A DNA stretch of 64,000 nt from an uncultured Pseudomonadales bacterium (GTDB lineage: Bacteria; Pseudomonadota; Gammaproteobacteria; Pseudomonadales; Pseudohongiellaceae), in NCBI GenBank assembly GCA_949372635.1, contig CASIAB010000007.1:124001-188000 (forward strand), in the 5' to 3' direction. Made by a program: the position numbers and the translations under genes. This document shows, one piece after another, positions 32,634-42,974 of this stretch. Below the pieces are notes generated by a model. It saw only the letters and a program-made list of their open reading frames with translations. It was not told the origin of the DNA and searched no databases. The stretch's first letter is position 1; every line of letters begins with the position of its first letter.

Positions 32634-34640
32634 TCAACTTTGTTTCTGCAGTACCAGATTACCAAAACCATCTACGGCTGCCGACCAATTGGCAGCTACG
32701 AACGTAGTGGCTGAATATTCCGTAATAACTGCTGGGCCCTCAATCAATTCGCCCGGATACAACTCTGCGCGCGCCAATAGCCTTGCCTGCTTAGTCTCTC
32801 CATAGACCTTACAGTGCCGAGTATTATTGCAGTGCGCCGGCGTAATATGTTGCGGTAAAACAAATGGAGTTTTTTTAGTCGATAAATTAACACGAATCGT
32901 CAACAATTCAATTGGCGCATCGTGTCTATATCCATACCGCTGCTCGTGAAGTTGCTCAAAAGCTTCGAGCACTCCGGCTAGGGCATGCCAGTCGATATTC
33001 AACGTGTAAGACTGCCCCTTATATCTCAGATCCGCGCTGCGCTTAGGAACTAGCATCGATGAGTGCAGACCTTCTAAGGCTAATTGCTCCATCCCACCTT
33101 GCTCCAATTGAGCAAACTGATCTTCTAAGGATTTTTCATCAATGGGCTGCAAATCCAGGCTTAGTGTCTTGGAAAACTGTCTACCCTGATCCGCCACGAC
33201 CATACCGAGCGCCGAGAGAACGCCTCCATGTACTGGCACTAGTGCATTCTTCATAGCCATAGCATCAGCAAGCGCGCACACATGCAAACCACCGGCACCA
33301 CCAAAACTCGCAAGTATAAAATCCTTCGCATCATGACCCTTGTTCACGGAGATAAGCCTTATCGCCTTCGCCATGTGCTCATTGGCTATATCAATAATGC
33401 CAAGCGCTGTTTCCTCTATCGATAGGCCGATTCTCTGCGCGAGCGGTTCTAAGCTTGCTTGAGCTTTCTCGAGACTGAGCTTCAGATCGCCGGCGAACGT
33501 GGAATTAGATTGCAGCCGACCAAGCACCACGTTCGCATCGCTTACTGTGGCACCAAGGCCTCCGCGACCGTAACACGCAGGCCCGGGGTCTGCTCCTGCC
33601 GAACGCGGACCAACCTGAAGCATTCCTCCAGCATCAACATAGGCTATCGAGCCACCTCCCGCCCCGATTGTCTCCATATCAACCATCGGCACGGCAATCG
33701 GATAATTCGAAATTGAGGATTCGTTGCTGGTGCGTATCTTTGTGTCCAGGAGCGCGACGTCCGTAGAAGTGCCTCCCATATCGAAGCTCAGAAACTTCGA
33801 CTTACCAACTTGCTTCGCCAAATAGGCGATTGCAGTAAGTCCGCCCGCGGGGCCGGACAGCAATAGATTTACCGCCGATTGCGCTGCCATGCCAGCAGAC
33901 ATCGTCTCGCCACTCGACTGCATGACCTGCAGCGAGGTATTGCCTAACTCGCGTTGCAGCACACTAAGGTATCCACTAATAACCGGACCCAATGCCGCAT
34001 TGAGCCAGGTCGCTATGCCACGCTCATACTCTTTGTATTCGGGCAATACGGTGGAGGAGCGACTAACGAAGCACTCGCCAAATTTCGCCTTAATCGCAGA
34101 TTCAATCCTGCGCTCAAAGCTGTCATCTAGAAACGAGAAGAGCAAATTAATAGCGACGGCACTGGGTGCAAGGGACTCTATTTTGGCAAGCAGTTCATCG
34201 AGCTCAATTTGGGAAAGAGGCAAGACCACAGTGCCGTCAGCGGCGACTCTGCCACCCGTCTCGAGACATAACTCGGGTGGAACCGGAGGCGGCACTGCAG
34301 GAGTCTCCAATGCATAGAGCTCTGGGCGAGTCTGTCGCGCGAGTTGTAACATGTCCGCGAAGCCATAATTGGTAATGAAAGCAGTCCGCGCAAGCTTGCC
34401 CTCGAGAACGGCGTTGGTCGCGACAGTGCTCCCATGGACGAGCTGCAAGCTTCCATCATCCAAATGAGACTCCAGGCCCATTGCCTTTATGCCATGCAGA
34501 ATTGCCCGCTCCGGCGCGTCGGGGGTAGATAAGGTTTTGTAAACTCTGACGCTGACGATCGGCTCAAGCCGCACCAAGACGAAGTCCGTAAACGTTCCAC
34601 CCGCATCAATTCCTAATAACATTTGCTTCTGCGAACTCAT
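32634..34640 (-). CDS. Hydantoinase/oxoprolinase family protein, HyuA-type subunit
   Basis: 668 residues of the ATP-dependent hydantoinase/5-oxoprolinase A (and acetone carboxylase beta) family. The N-terminal domain begins LLGIDAGGTFTDFVLV, with the actin-fold phosphate loop, followed by LVHGSTVATNAVLEGK. The central domain has FLSFDMGGTSTDVALLD, GAGGGSIAYVDAGG and VGPRSAGADPGPACYGRGG, all family signatures. The usual partner HyuB is not adjacent: the flanks are mutM on one side and the TPR gene on the other. The substrate (5-oxoproline, hydantoin or another cyclic amide) is not decided by sequence. Confidence 0.93.
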   Translation of the reverse strand: MSSQKQMLLGIDAGGTFTDFVLVRLEPIVSVRVYKTLSTPDAPERAILHGIKAMGLESHLDDGSLQLVHGSTVATNAVLEGKLARTAFITNYGFADMLQLARQTRPELYALETPAVPPPVPPELCLETGGRVAADGTVVLPLSQIELDELLAKIESLAPSAVAINLLFSFLDDSFERRIESAIKAKFGECFVSRSSTVLPEYKEYERGIATWLNAALGPVISGYLSVLQRELGNTSLQVMQSSGETMSAGMAAQSAVNLLLSGPAGGLTAIAYLAKQVGKSKFLSFDMGGTSTDVALLDTKIRTSNESSISNYPIAVPMVDMETIGAGGGSIAYVDAGGMLQVGPRSAGADPGPACYGRGGLGATVSDANVVLGRLQSNSTFAGDLKLSLEKAQASLEPLAQRIGLSIEETALGIIDIANEHMAKAIRLISVNKGHDAKDFILASFGGAGGLHVCALADAMAMKNALVPVHGGVLSALGMVVADQGRQFSKTLSLDLQPIDEKSLEDQFAQLEQGGMEQLALEGLHSSMLVPKRSADLRYKGQSYTLNIDWHALAGVLEAFEQLHEQRYGYRHDAPIELLTIRVNLSTKKTPFVLPQHITPAHCNNTRHCKVYGETKQARLLARAELYPGELIEGPAVITEYSATTFVAANWSAAVDGFGNLVLQKQS

Positions 34641-34719
34641 GGCTACTTCCTTTCACCTAAGAGAAAGATTATAAAGCAGTCTGCTCAAGCTGCTAGCCAT
34701 CATACAACCGAGGTGCGAA

Positions 34720-35535
34720 TTGCCGGAATTACCTGAAGTTGAGACAACCCGTCGCGGCATTGAGCCACACATCGAAAATAATAAGGTCAGCAAAGTCATA
34801 CTTCGCCGCAAGACTTTGCGTTGGCCTATTACTCCCGCGCTTTGTAAAGATCTCCCGGGGGAAGCCATTAAATCAGTTTCTAGGCGCGGAAAGTATTTGC
34901 TGCTCGCAACCAAGAAAGGGTGTGTGCTCATTCACCTTGGAATGTCAGGCAGTCTCAGGATCGTCGATACTAATCAAACAGCGGCGAAGCACGATCATGT
35001 CGATATCGTATTTGCGAACAACAAAGTGCTGCGCTACACAGACCCACGGCGTTTCGGTTGCATATTGTGGGATACTGAGTCGATAGAATCACACCCCCTC
35101 TTGGCCTCTCTTGGCCCCGAACCGTTAAGTAAAGAATTCCACACCAATTATTTGTTTCAGAAGAGCCGTACCCGCAACGTTGCTGTTAAGACTTTCATCA
35201 TGGATAGCAAAGTTGTCGTTGGTGTAGGAAATATCTATGCTAATGAATCCCTGTTTCTTGCTGGCATCAATCCGAAGCGCAACGCGGGGAAAATTTCCAA
35301 GCCACGCTACGAGAAACTAGTGGAGTGTATTCAGCAAGTTTTGCAGCGAGCGATCGATGTCGGCGGCACAACGCTCAAGGACTTTAAGGGCAGCGACGGG
35401 GAGCCCGGTTACTTTGCACAGTCGCTTAACGTCTATGGCCGCAAGGGCGACCCCTGCCATGTATGTAAAAATACTTTGAAAGAGATACGCCAAGGCCAAC
35501 GCAGCACGGTGTACTGCTCCCAATGCCAAAAATAA
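34720..35535 (+). CDS. mutM: Formamidopyrimidine-DNA glycosylase
   Basis: 271 residues; removes 8-oxoguanine and formamidopyrimidines and cuts the strand by beta,delta-elimination. Pro at position 2 and Glu at position 3 (PELPEVE) are the catalytic N-terminal proline and general acid, which fixes the TTG start at 34720 although TTG is rare; GAGGTG lies 5-10 bases upstream. The helix-two-turn-helix region includes VGVGNIYANE, and the C-terminal zinc finger is CHVC-X16-CSQC. Length matches the family (269-275). It is divergent from hyuA and convergent with coaD. Confidence 0.98.
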   Translation: MPELPEVETTRRGIEPHIENNKVSKVILRRKTLRWPITPALCKDLPGEAIKSVSRRGKYLLLATKKGCVLIHLGMSGSLRIVDTNQTAAKHDHVDIVFANNKVLRYTDPRRFGCILWDTESIESHPLLASLGPEPLSKEFHTNYLFQKSRTRNVAVKTFIMDSKVVVGVGNIYANESLFLAGINPKRNAGKISKPRYEKLVECIQQVLQRAIDVGGTTLKDFKGSDGEPGYFAQSLNVYGRKGDPCHVCKNTLKEIRQGQRSTVYCSQCQK

Positions 35536-35542
35536 TAAGTGG

Positions 35543-36127
<585 letters not shown>

Positions 36128-36131
36128 TCAC

Positions 36132-37118
36132 TCACACCTGCATGAAATTCAATATTCTCTGTTCTAACCAATTATCGGGATTTGAAGAAACGAAGCCCAC
36201 GTGACCACCCTTCTCCGTTAGCTGCATCTGCACTGACGGCGAGAGCTTCTCTCTATCGGGGATCGATTTGGGAGGAATCATAGGATCGTTCTTACTCTGT
36301 ATCAGTAATGTATCGACTGCTATCGAGTTTAGAAAGGCAGAGCTGCTGCATTTCCGGTAATAATCTTCGGCTCCTTCAAATCCATGAAGCGGCGCGGTTA
36401 TCTGGTCATCGAACTCCCATATAGATGAGATGCTGCACGTATCGCCCAGCTGGGCGATACGTGACGCTTGCTCTGGATTAAACAGCTGCAGATGCTGGTG
36501 CTTGTGCTGAAAGTTTTTCACTAAGCGGCGCACAAAATATTGCCCGTATATTCGACTTACACCCTGCAACATGGCTTGCGAGCAATATTCCAATTCAAAC
36601 GGAGTCGACACCGCCACAGCTTTACGAATGTTGGGGTGTGATTCAATCTCGCCTAACCATTTTAAGAGTACATTCGCGCCTAACGAGTAGCCTACCAACA
36701 CAAAATTGTGCGCAGGATATTCAGCCGCCAATTTACTAAACACTTCGTTAACGTCTTCAGAGACACCTGAATGATAGGCCTGGGCGAGTCGATTAATTTC
36801 TCCGCTACAGCCACGAAAGTTCATCGCGACCGAGGAAATACCCTGATCATTCAACAGAGACTGCATGGCCAAAATATAAGACGATCTCGAACATCCGCAC
36901 AAACCATGGAGTAAAAACACGATCGTATTACCTTGGGATTTTTTAGGATCAAGAGTCGTCCAATCGACATCAATATAGTCACTGTCATCAAGCTCGATTC
37001 GTTGCCGTCTATGCATAACCGTTTTTGCAGGAGAGAATTTCCTCCACAGAGTTTGACTATGACCCTCCGGCAACCACCAGGTTGGAATGAATTCGTTTTC
37101 ACTAGTGCCAGTTGTCAT
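36132..37118 (-). CDS. YheT-family alpha/beta hydrolase
   Basis: 328 residues. FIPTWWLPEGHSQTLWRKF at the N-terminus is typical of YheT/ABHD-type hydrolases. The nucleophile is in VLVGYSLGANVLLKWLGE (GxSxG with Ser about 144), Asp in QSKNDPMIPP and His in EKGGHVGFV (about residue 305) complete the triad. The physiological ester is unknown. The gene lies between coaD and rsmD (2-base gap to rsmD), which suggests one transcript. Confidence 0.9.
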   Translation of the reverse strand: MTTGTSENEFIPTWWLPEGHSQTLWRKFSPAKTVMHRRQRIELDDSDYIDVDWTTLDPKKSQGNTIVFLLHGLCGCSRSSYILAMQSLLNDQGISSVAMNFRGCSGEINRLAQAYHSGVSEDVNEVFSKLAAEYPAHNFVLVGYSLGANVLLKWLGEIESHPNIRKAVAVSTPFELEYCSQAMLQGVSRIYGQYFVRRLVKNFQHKHQHLQLFNPEQASRIAQLGDTCSISSIWEFDDQITAPLHGFEGAEDYYRKCSSSAFLNSIAVDTLLIQSKNDPMIPPKSIPDREKLSPSVQMQLTEKGGHVGFVSSNPDNWLEQRILNFMQV

Positions 37119-37120
37119 CT

Positions 37121-37711
37121 TTATTTGCTGTTTCTTATAACATTATACAGTCCGAATTGAACTAATCCTGCATTCTTACTTTTCACTTCAATCCAATTGC
37201 TAGGCAAATCATCGTCGATTGATTTCTTCTCTTTTTCGATATACACAAGCCCGCCTGCTCTTAGCAAATTCGCACTCTCGAGTTTTACGATTGCGCGAGC
37301 GAGCATCTCGCCTTTAAAGGGAGGGTCGAGAAACACCAACCCATATTGCTTTGAGTCTTGCGCACATCTGTCTAGCCACTCGAACGCATCGGAACAATAC
37401 ACGTTGCCTTGTTTAGCGTCTAATCGTTCGATATTATTTCGGATCGAGTTTACTGCCGAGGAATCCTGTTCGATAAAATCAACTTGGCTTGCTCCTCTCG
37501 AAAGAGCTTCGAAGCCGAGGGCTCCACTTCCTGCGAACAAATCTAGGCAAGTTTCACCTGCAGTATAGTCTCGCAGCCAATTGAAGAGGGTTTCTCGAAT
37601 CCTATCCGCAGTGGGCCGCAATCCCTCTAGGCTTGGAAATTCTAGCTTTCTACTTCTGTACTCGCCCGCTATGATGCGCACGCTGCTGTTTTTTTGAGTA
37701 GTTGACTGCAT
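37121..37711 (-). CDS. rsmD: 16S rRNA (guanine(966)-N2)-methyltransferase RsmD
   Basis: 196 residues; methylates G966 of 16S rRNA. RIIAGEYRSRKLEFP and LRPTADRIRETLFNWL are the family N-terminus; SAM-binding motif I is LDLFAGSGALGFEALSRG and the catalytic motif IV is LDPPF. Length matches E. coli RsmD (198). It lies divergently next to ftsY, the arrangement also seen in E. coli. Confidence 0.97.
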   Translation of the reverse strand: MQSTTQKNSSVRIIAGEYRSRKLEFPSLEGLRPTADRIRETLFNWLRDYTAGETCLDLFAGSGALGFEALSRGASQVDFIEQDSSAVNSIRNNIERLDAKQGNVYCSDAFEWLDRCAQDSKQYGLVFLDPPFKGEMLARAIVKLESANLLRAGGLVYIEKEKKSIDDDLPSNWIEVKSKNAGLVQFGLYNVIRNSK

Positions 37712-37863
37712 AATAGTTGGATTATCTTTGAAGTATTAGTTTTTATCTGTCATGAAGCCAAAGCATAAGCCTATCATCTCAGGACTCGCCGTAGTATTAG
37801 TTGAATCACTCAGCTGTGGTAGCATAGCGGCTCTCTAGTCGTATCTATTTGAGTGTTCTTATC

Positions 37864-38892
37864 ATGTTTGGTCTAGGCAAGAAAAATAAACCTGAAGTCT
37901 CCAAGTCCACCGAAGCTTTAGAGGGCAAATCCATTAGGCCTGCAACCCTTGACGGCGCGGCCGGTCAGGGTGAGGACGGAATATTTACGCGCTTGAAGAA
38001 TGGGTTAAGCCGCACGCGCAGCAAAATTAGTGATGGACTGGCCGGAATTGTTCTCGGCGAGAAGACTATCGACCTCAATCTGCTAGAAGAAATTGAATCG
38101 CAGCTACTCTCTGCAGATATTGGCATCGATGCTACTGATCAAATTATCTACAACCTAAAAAAGCAACTTGGGCGGAAGCAGTTAGCCGATCCGGAACAGT
38201 TCATGGCAGCCCTCCGGCAAGAGCTCACCAATATTCTAGAGCCCGTCGATGTGCCTCTCATAGTAAAATCCCAGCCCAAACCTTTCGTCATCCTGATGGT
38301 AGGAGTAAATGGCGTTGGCAAGACAACCTCGATCGGTAAGCTCGCGAAGCTTTATCAGTCGCAAGGATTGAATGTCATGCTCGCCGCTGGCGATACTTTT
38401 AGAGCCGCTGCAGTGGAGCAATTGCAAGTATGGGGCGAAAGGAACTCAGTTCCCGTAGTCGCGCAGGCCACTGGGGCCGACAGCGCGTCAGTTATTTTCG
38501 ATGCCTATCAATCGGCGAAGGCGAAGAATGTCGATGTGTTAATCGCGGACACCGCTGGGCGCTTGCATACGAAAGACAATCTCATGAACGAACTAGAGAA
38601 AATCGTTCGGGTATTGAAGAAGCAAGACGAGCGTCTACCAGACGAAGTCTTATTGGTACTCGATGCAACTACCGGCCAGAACGCAGTCAACCAAGCCGAG
38701 AGTTTTCATAAAACCACAACCCTAAGTGGTATCGCACTTACGAAGCTAGATGGAACTGCGAAGGGTGGCGTGGTGTTCGCGCTTGCAAAAAAGTTATCCC
38801 TTCCCATTCGCTTCATCGGTATAGGTGAAAAAATAGATGACCTAAGGCCGTTCAATGCCAAAGATTATGTCGATGCTCTTTTCTCTAAATGA
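37864..38892 (+). CDS. ftsY: Signal recognition particle receptor FtsY
   Basis: About 342 residues from the ATG at 37864 (a TTG at 37849 would add five residues but lacks a ribosome-binding site). It docks SRP-ribosome complexes at the inner membrane. The acidic A domain is short (about 40 residues), followed by the N domain and the GTPase G domain: P-loop VGVNGVGKTTSIGKL (about 146-160), DTFRAAAVEQL, DTAGRLHTK and TKLDGTAKGG. It begins the ftsY-ftsE-ftsX-rpoH run. Confidence 0.97.
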   Translation: MFGLGKKNKPEVSKSTEALEGKSIRPATLDGAAGQGEDGIFTRLKNGLSRTRSKISDGLAGIVLGEKTIDLNLLEEIESQLLSADIGIDATDQIIYNLKKQLGRKQLADPEQFMAALRQELTNILEPVDVPLIVKSQPKPFVILMVGVNGVGKTTSIGKLAKLYQSQGLNVMLAAGDTFRAAAVEQLQVWGERNSVPVVAQATGADSASVIFDAYQSAKAKNVDVLIADTAGRLHTKDNLMNELEKIVRVLKKQDERLPDEVLLVLDATTGQNAVNQAESFHKTTTLSGIALTKLDGTAKGGVVFALAKKLSLPIRFIGIGEKIDDLRPFNAKDYVDALFSK

Positions 38893-38934
38893 GCCCCCTT
38901 GTTAATTTGGACTTTTATCTACTAGGCCATTGGT

Positions 38935-39612
38935 ATGATCAAGTTTGATAACGTCAGCAAACGTTATGCCGATGGTCAGGAAGCATTGTCTAATATTAGT
39001 TTTGAAGTTAGTCACGGCGAATTTGCTTTCATTACCGGACACTCTGGAGCTGGTAAGAGCACACTGTTAAAACTTATCTTGGCAATGGAAACGCCTAGTT
39101 CAGGACAATTAATTGCAAACGGTGTAAATCTAAATCGAGTTTCTACAACGCAAATCGCCCGCCATCGCCGTCAGATCGGTACCGTTTTTCAAGACCATCA
39201 GCTTCTCCATGATCGCACTGTTTACGACAACGTTGCGCTTCCTCTCGAAATTTGCGGCTATCAACCGAATGATGCTGCTCGGCGTGTCAGAGCAGCTCTG
39301 GACAAAGTTGGCTTGCTGAACAAAGAAAAAAGCTTTCCCGAAGCTCTCTCGGGGGGAGAGCAGCAACGCGTGGGAATCGCGCGCGCCGTTGTTAACAGGC
39401 CTAGCATTATTCTGGCTGATGAACCTACTGGGAATCTGGACCCAGGACTATCAGCAGAAGTAATAAGGGTCTTCCAACAGTTTCAGAGCGTTGGTGTGTG
39501 TCTATTGGTTGCGAGTCATGATGCGGCGCTCATAGAGCGCTTGAACTGCAGAAAAATAGTCCTCGAAGGTGGAAAGCTCCGGGCGGACCAAAAGCCTAGG
39601 CCAAAGGCATGA
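38935..39612 (+). CDS. ftsE: Cell division ATP-binding protein FtsE
   Basis: 225 residues, an ABC ATPase working with FtsX at the septal ring to activate peptidoglycan hydrolases. Walker A is [13 protein letters not shown], the signature is [16 protein letters not shown], and Walker B is [14 protein letters not shown] with the H-loop in VASHDAAL. Length matches E. coli FtsE (222). The stop overlaps the ftsX start (ATGA). Confidence 0.97.
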   Translation: MIKFDNVSKRYADGQEALSNISFEVSHGEFAFITGHSGAGKSTLLKLILAMETPSSGQLIANGVNLNRVSTTQIARHRRQIGTVFQDHQLLHDRTVYDNVALPLEICGYQPNDAARRVRAALDKVGLLNKEKSFPEALSGGEQQRVGIARAVVNRPSIILADEPTGNLDPGLSAEVIRVFQQFQSVGVCLLVASHDAALIERLNCRKIVLEGGKLRADQKPRPKA

Positions 39613-40595
39613 GTGCCACTAAGCGCAATAATGACAATCCAAATCAACCCCGAGTGAACCGCAATACACGAGCCGGACAGTCCGGGTCATTCGGAGATCT
39701 ATTTAAACTCCATCGACGCATCGCAAAAGTCAGCGCTATACGTCTCCTGCAAACGCCGGCATCTAGTCTGGTTACGCTCTTTGTTTTCGCTGTGGCCCTG
39801 CTTTTGCCTGCACTTCTGCTTAGCCTAAACAGTAACCTAGCTAGCCTTCTCGCCGGCTTTCAAGACAGTGCTCAGATAACTCTCTATCTTCAAGATAGTG
39901 TTTCGGAGGCTGAAGGACAAGAAGTTAGTGATGACTTGCTAACTAGAAACGATATTGAGGGCGCGTACTATGTCTCACCCTCTCAAGCATTAGATGAGTT
40001 TGGTGCATCAAATGGCTTGGAAGACTTACTTATCGAGATGACCGCCAACCCACTGCCAGGAGCAATTGTCCTTACTCCATTAGATGTCTCATCTTCAGCT
40101 GCAGATGAGCTTGCGAGGCAGCTACAAGAACTATCCCAAGTCGATGTGGTTCGGGTCGACAGCCTCTGGCTGCAAAGATTAGCGGCGATATCAAATCTGG
40201 TCAACGCTATTGGCAGTGTACTCGCAGTTATCGTGATTTTTGGACTATTCTTGGTGGTGGGCAACACAATAAAATTGGCTATCGAGAACCGTAAAGCCGA
40301 GATACTAGTCATTAAATTGATAGGTGGCAGCGATATGTATGCCGCTAGACCTTTTTTATATACTGGCCTCCTCTACGGGCTGGGCGGTGGAATCTTGGCT
40401 ACTCTGCTTCAAGGCATCGTTTTAGCTACTTTTAATTCGAACTTAGAAGTATTGATGCGGCTGTACGAGAGCGACTTTCAGTTACGTGGCTTCGGATTAA
40501 TGAGTTCGCAGCTCATAATCGTCGCCGGCGCTGTCATTGGCTGGACGGCAGCACTCTTGGCTAGTCTGCGCCATATTCGTGCTATTAACCCCTAA
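39609..40595 (+). CDS. ftsX: Cell division protein FtsX
   Basis: 328 residues with four membrane helices (about 53-73, 200-220, 248-270, 300-320) and a periplasmic loop after helix 1 that contacts EnvC-type hydrolase activators. NPLPGAIVL is the family motif in that loop; IGGSDMYAARPFLYTGLLYGLGGG is the conserved coupling segment near helix 3. The N-terminal cytoplasmic tail (about 50 residues) is long and polar. Translationally coupled to ftsE. Confidence 0.97.
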   Translation: MSATKRNNDNPNQPRVNRNTRAGQSGSFGDLFKLHRRIAKVSAIRLLQTPASSLVTLFVFAVALLLPALLLSLNSNLASLLAGFQDSAQITLYLQDSVSEAEGQEVSDDLLTRNDIEGAYYVSPSQALDEFGASNGLEDLLIEMTANPLPGAIVLTPLDVSSSAADELARQLQELSQVDVVRVDSLWLQRLAAISNLVNAIGSVLAVIVIFGLFLVVGNTIKLAIENRKAEILVIKLIGGSDMYAARPFLYTGLLYGLGGGILATLLQGIVLATFNSNLEVLMRLYESDFQLRGFGLMSSQLIIVAGAVIGWTAALLASLRHIRAINP

Positions 40596-40622
40596 ACTCC
40601 CCTCCAATTCAGCAATTTCTTG

Positions 40623-40645
40623 TTCGCCCTCTTGAAATGGGCGAA
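40623..40645. terminator. Hairpin after ftsX
   Basis: A perfect 7-bp stem (TTCGCCC / GGGCGAA) with a 9-base loop, 28 bases after the ftsX stop. No T-run follows, so it could be a weak terminator or an mRNA 3' structure. Confidence 0.35.
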
Positions 40646-40780
40646 TGCAGCTCCATGTATAAAGCAATAGCTTCAACTCTAAATCCACACTTTTTCTAAA
40701 CTATCGGGTCGACGCTTAGAAATTAGCGCTGAAACCTCCAAAAAGCTCCATAAGCGCCGGCGTTTAGAAAAAAGGTATTA

Positions 40781-40810
40781 TTGGCGGAGAGAAAGTTTGA
40801 ATGCTAAAAT
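40781..40810 (+). promoter_or_regulatory. Promoter upstream of rpoH
   Basis: TTGGCG at 40781-40786, an 18-base spacer and TAAAAT at 40805-40810, the latter preceded by TGc (extended -10). About 60 bases upstream of the rpoH start, so the leader would be about 54 bases. Confidence 0.6.
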
Positions 40811-40870
40811 CGGGATGTGGTTCCGTAATCCATCATAGATTCCAAATTATTCAGGAAAGAGTGAACTCAA

Positions 40871-41731
40871 ATGAGCACAGCTAACAGTTTACAAGTTTTC
40901 GACCCCACGACTCCGGGTCAGGATTTAACTGCTTATATCGCTTCGGTGAATAGCATCGCTATGCTGACGCCTGAGCAAGAGCTTGGACTTGCCAAGAAGT
41001 ATTACTACGAAGATAACGTGGATGCGGCCAGACAATTGGTTCTCTCACATCTGCGCTTCGTCGTGCACATGTCCAAAACATTTTCCGGTTATGGCCTATC
41101 TCAGGCCGACCTGATCCAAGAAGGTAACGTTGGCCTGATGAAGGCTGTTAAGCGATTCAATCCAGAAGTGGGTGTTCGCCTAGTTTCCTTCGCCGTACAT
41201 TGGATCAAAGCAGAGATGCATGAATACATCCTGCGCAACTGGCGCATTGTCAAAATCGCTACCACCAAAGCACAGCGCAAACTTTTCTTCAATCTGCGCA
41301 GCTCTAAGAAACGTCTTGGTTGGTTGAACAACGAAGAAGCCGAAGCAATGGCACAGGACCTTGGGGTTGATGCCAAAGTCGTTAGGCAGATGGAAGGACG
41401 AATGGCCTCCTATGACACCGCCTTTGATGCCGATTCAGACAGCGACGATGAAGCAGCCTACAAAGCACCGGCTTTCTACTTAGAAGATCAGGCATCTGAT
41501 CTGGCTACCAATGTAGAAGAAGATGAGTTGGAAGAAATAACGAACAGCAGTCTCCATTCTGCCATGTCTGAACTAGATGATCGCAGTAAAGATATCTTGA
41601 ACAGCCGTTGGTTGAGCGAGAACAAGGCTACGCTGCATGAGTTAGCTAATCGCTACGGCATTTCTGCTGAGCGCATTCGCCAACTCGAAAAAAATGCGAT
41701 GAATAAGATTAAAGTAAAAATGGCAGCCTAA
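40871..41731 (+). CDS. rpoH: RNA polymerase heat-shock sigma factor (sigma-32)
   Basis: 286 residues. Region 2 is [36 protein letters not shown], with the core-binding and -10 recognition helices; the RpoH box QRKLFFNLR that distinguishes sigma-32 is present at about residue 138; region 4 ends with [27 protein letters not shown]. Length matches E. coli RpoH (284). It sits directly after ftsX, as in E. coli and Pseudomonas, with its own promoter and an intrinsic terminator. Confidence 0.98.
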   Translation: MSTANSLQVFDPTTPGQDLTAYIASVNSIAMLTPEQELGLAKKYYYEDNVDAARQLVLSHLRFVVHMSKTFSGYGLSQADLIQEGNVGLMKAVKRFNPEVGVRLVSFAVHWIKAEMHEYILRNWRIVKIATTKAQRKLFFNLRSSKKRLGWLNNEEAEAMAQDLGVDAKVVRQMEGRMASYDTAFDADSDSDDEAAYKAPAFYLEDQASDLATNVEEDELEEITNSSLHSAMSELDDRSKDILNSRWLSENKATLHELANRYGISAERIRQLEKNAMNKIKVKMAA

Positions 41732-41742
41732 GCAATGATTAG

Positions 41743-41773
41743 AAAAAGCCGCGAGCTCTCGCGGCTTTTTTTT
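41743..41773 (+). terminator. Intrinsic terminator of rpoH
   Basis: GCCGCG ... CGCGGC stem with loop AGCTCT (extendable by AG/CT), preceded by an A-run and followed by eight T. It lies 12 bases after the rpoH stop. Confidence 0.92.
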
Positions 41774-41821
41774 GGCTTCGATTTGATCTGTTACCGATAG
41801 CATCACTGAGCGCGAACTAAC

Positions 41822-42205
41822 ATGGCCAAACTTATTATCATCCTAGCCGGAGTTAATGGCTTTCTGGCCGTATCAATCGGCGCATTCGCAGCACATATGC
41901 TGCGCGATAGACTGAGCCCAGAGCTGCTCAATACATTTCAAACCGGCGTGCAATATCATATGTACCATGCACTCGCGCTGCTCGGCATCGGCTTGATGAT
42001 GCTTAATTTCTCGGCATCGAACCTGCTACGCATTAGTGCCTACTTGATGATGTCAGGCATTATTTTATTTTCCGGCAGCCTGTATCTACTGAGCATTACA
42101 GGAATACGATGGCTGGGTGCGATTACCCCTTTAGGTGGACTCTGCTTTCTAACAGCGTGGGCGCTCATAGCCTGGTTCGCAGCGAATCAACAGTTCCCCA
42201 GCTAA
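41822..42205 (+). CDS. DUF423 (YgdD-type) membrane protein
   Basis: 127 residues with four hydrophobic helices. IIILAGVNGFLAVSIGAFAAHMLRDRLSPELLNTFQTGVQYHMYHALALL is the family's conserved N-terminal half, and GAITPLGGLCFLTAW the C-terminal motif. Function unknown in all bacteria. It follows the rpoH terminator and precedes trmB on the same strand. Confidence 0.9.
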   Translation: MAKLIIILAGVNGFLAVSIGAFAAHMLRDRLSPELLNTFQTGVQYHMYHALALLGIGLMMLNFSASNLLRISAYLMMSGIILFSGSLYLLSITGIRWLGAITPLGGLCFLTAWALIAWFAANQQFPS

Positions 42206-42250
42206 GCTTAATACTAAAATAGTAATCAATCGAAGAGTCGATATAACCGA

Positions 42251-42953
42251 GTGTCTAATTCAATACCTGACGAGAACAAGAGACCGATACGCAGCTATGT
42301 TATTCGGTCCGGGCGGTTGACCGATTCCCAGCGTAAGGCAATAGAAAACTATTGGGAAAGCTACGTCGTCGAATTCAACAACGAATCTCTCGACCCAAAT
42401 AAGTTGTTTGAAAAACCGCAAAGGCTAACGGTAGAAATTGGTTTCGGGATGGGCGACTCACTCCTAGAAATGGCGAAGCAAAGTCCTAATCAAAACTTTC
42501 TTGGAATTGAAGTGCATCAGCCCGGCGTCGGCAAGCTCCTTAATGGCATTGTCGAAAACAAACTCACTAACATCAAATTGATCTGCCATGATGCCAGAGA
42601 AATTTTGGAAAATGGATTGCCCGACAATTGTATTGATAGACTATTATTATTTTTCCCCGATCCTTGGCACAAGAAGCGACACAATAAGCGACGCCTAGTG
42701 CAGCCGGAATTCATCGAGCTGCTGCTTAAGAAATTAAACAAGGCGGCGAGAGCTTCATTTCGCCACAGACTGGCAAGCCTATGCTGAACACATGGTGGAA
42801 GTGCTGGAGGGCAACCCTGGTTTAGAAAACATCCTTGGTGTGCAGACCTACTGGCCGGAGCCAGATAGGCCCGTTACAAAATTCGAGAAACGAGGACAGC
42901 GCCTCGGACACGGAGTGTGGGACCTCAGATTTCGGTCCAGAGTTTCAAGCTAG
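42251..42953 (+). pseudogene. trmB: tRNA (guanine(46)-N7)-methyltransferase TrmB, frameshifted
   Basis: The first frame encodes residues 1-178 with the SAM site VEIGFGMGDSLLEMA and catalytic motif FPDPWHKKRHNKRRL, then runs out of homology after LLKKLNK and stops at 42787. From 42753 the frame one base further encodes the missing tail: [17 protein letters not shown], then [22 protein letters not shown], ending at a TAG at 42951. The two parts together give about 233 residues, the normal TrmB length (E. coli 239). A net +1 base near 42743-42753 explains it. TrmB makes m7G46 in tRNA and is not essential. A sequencing or assembly error is the main alternative. Start is GTG. Confidence 0.9.
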
Positions 42954-42974
42954 GATTTCAATAGAAGGAATAAG

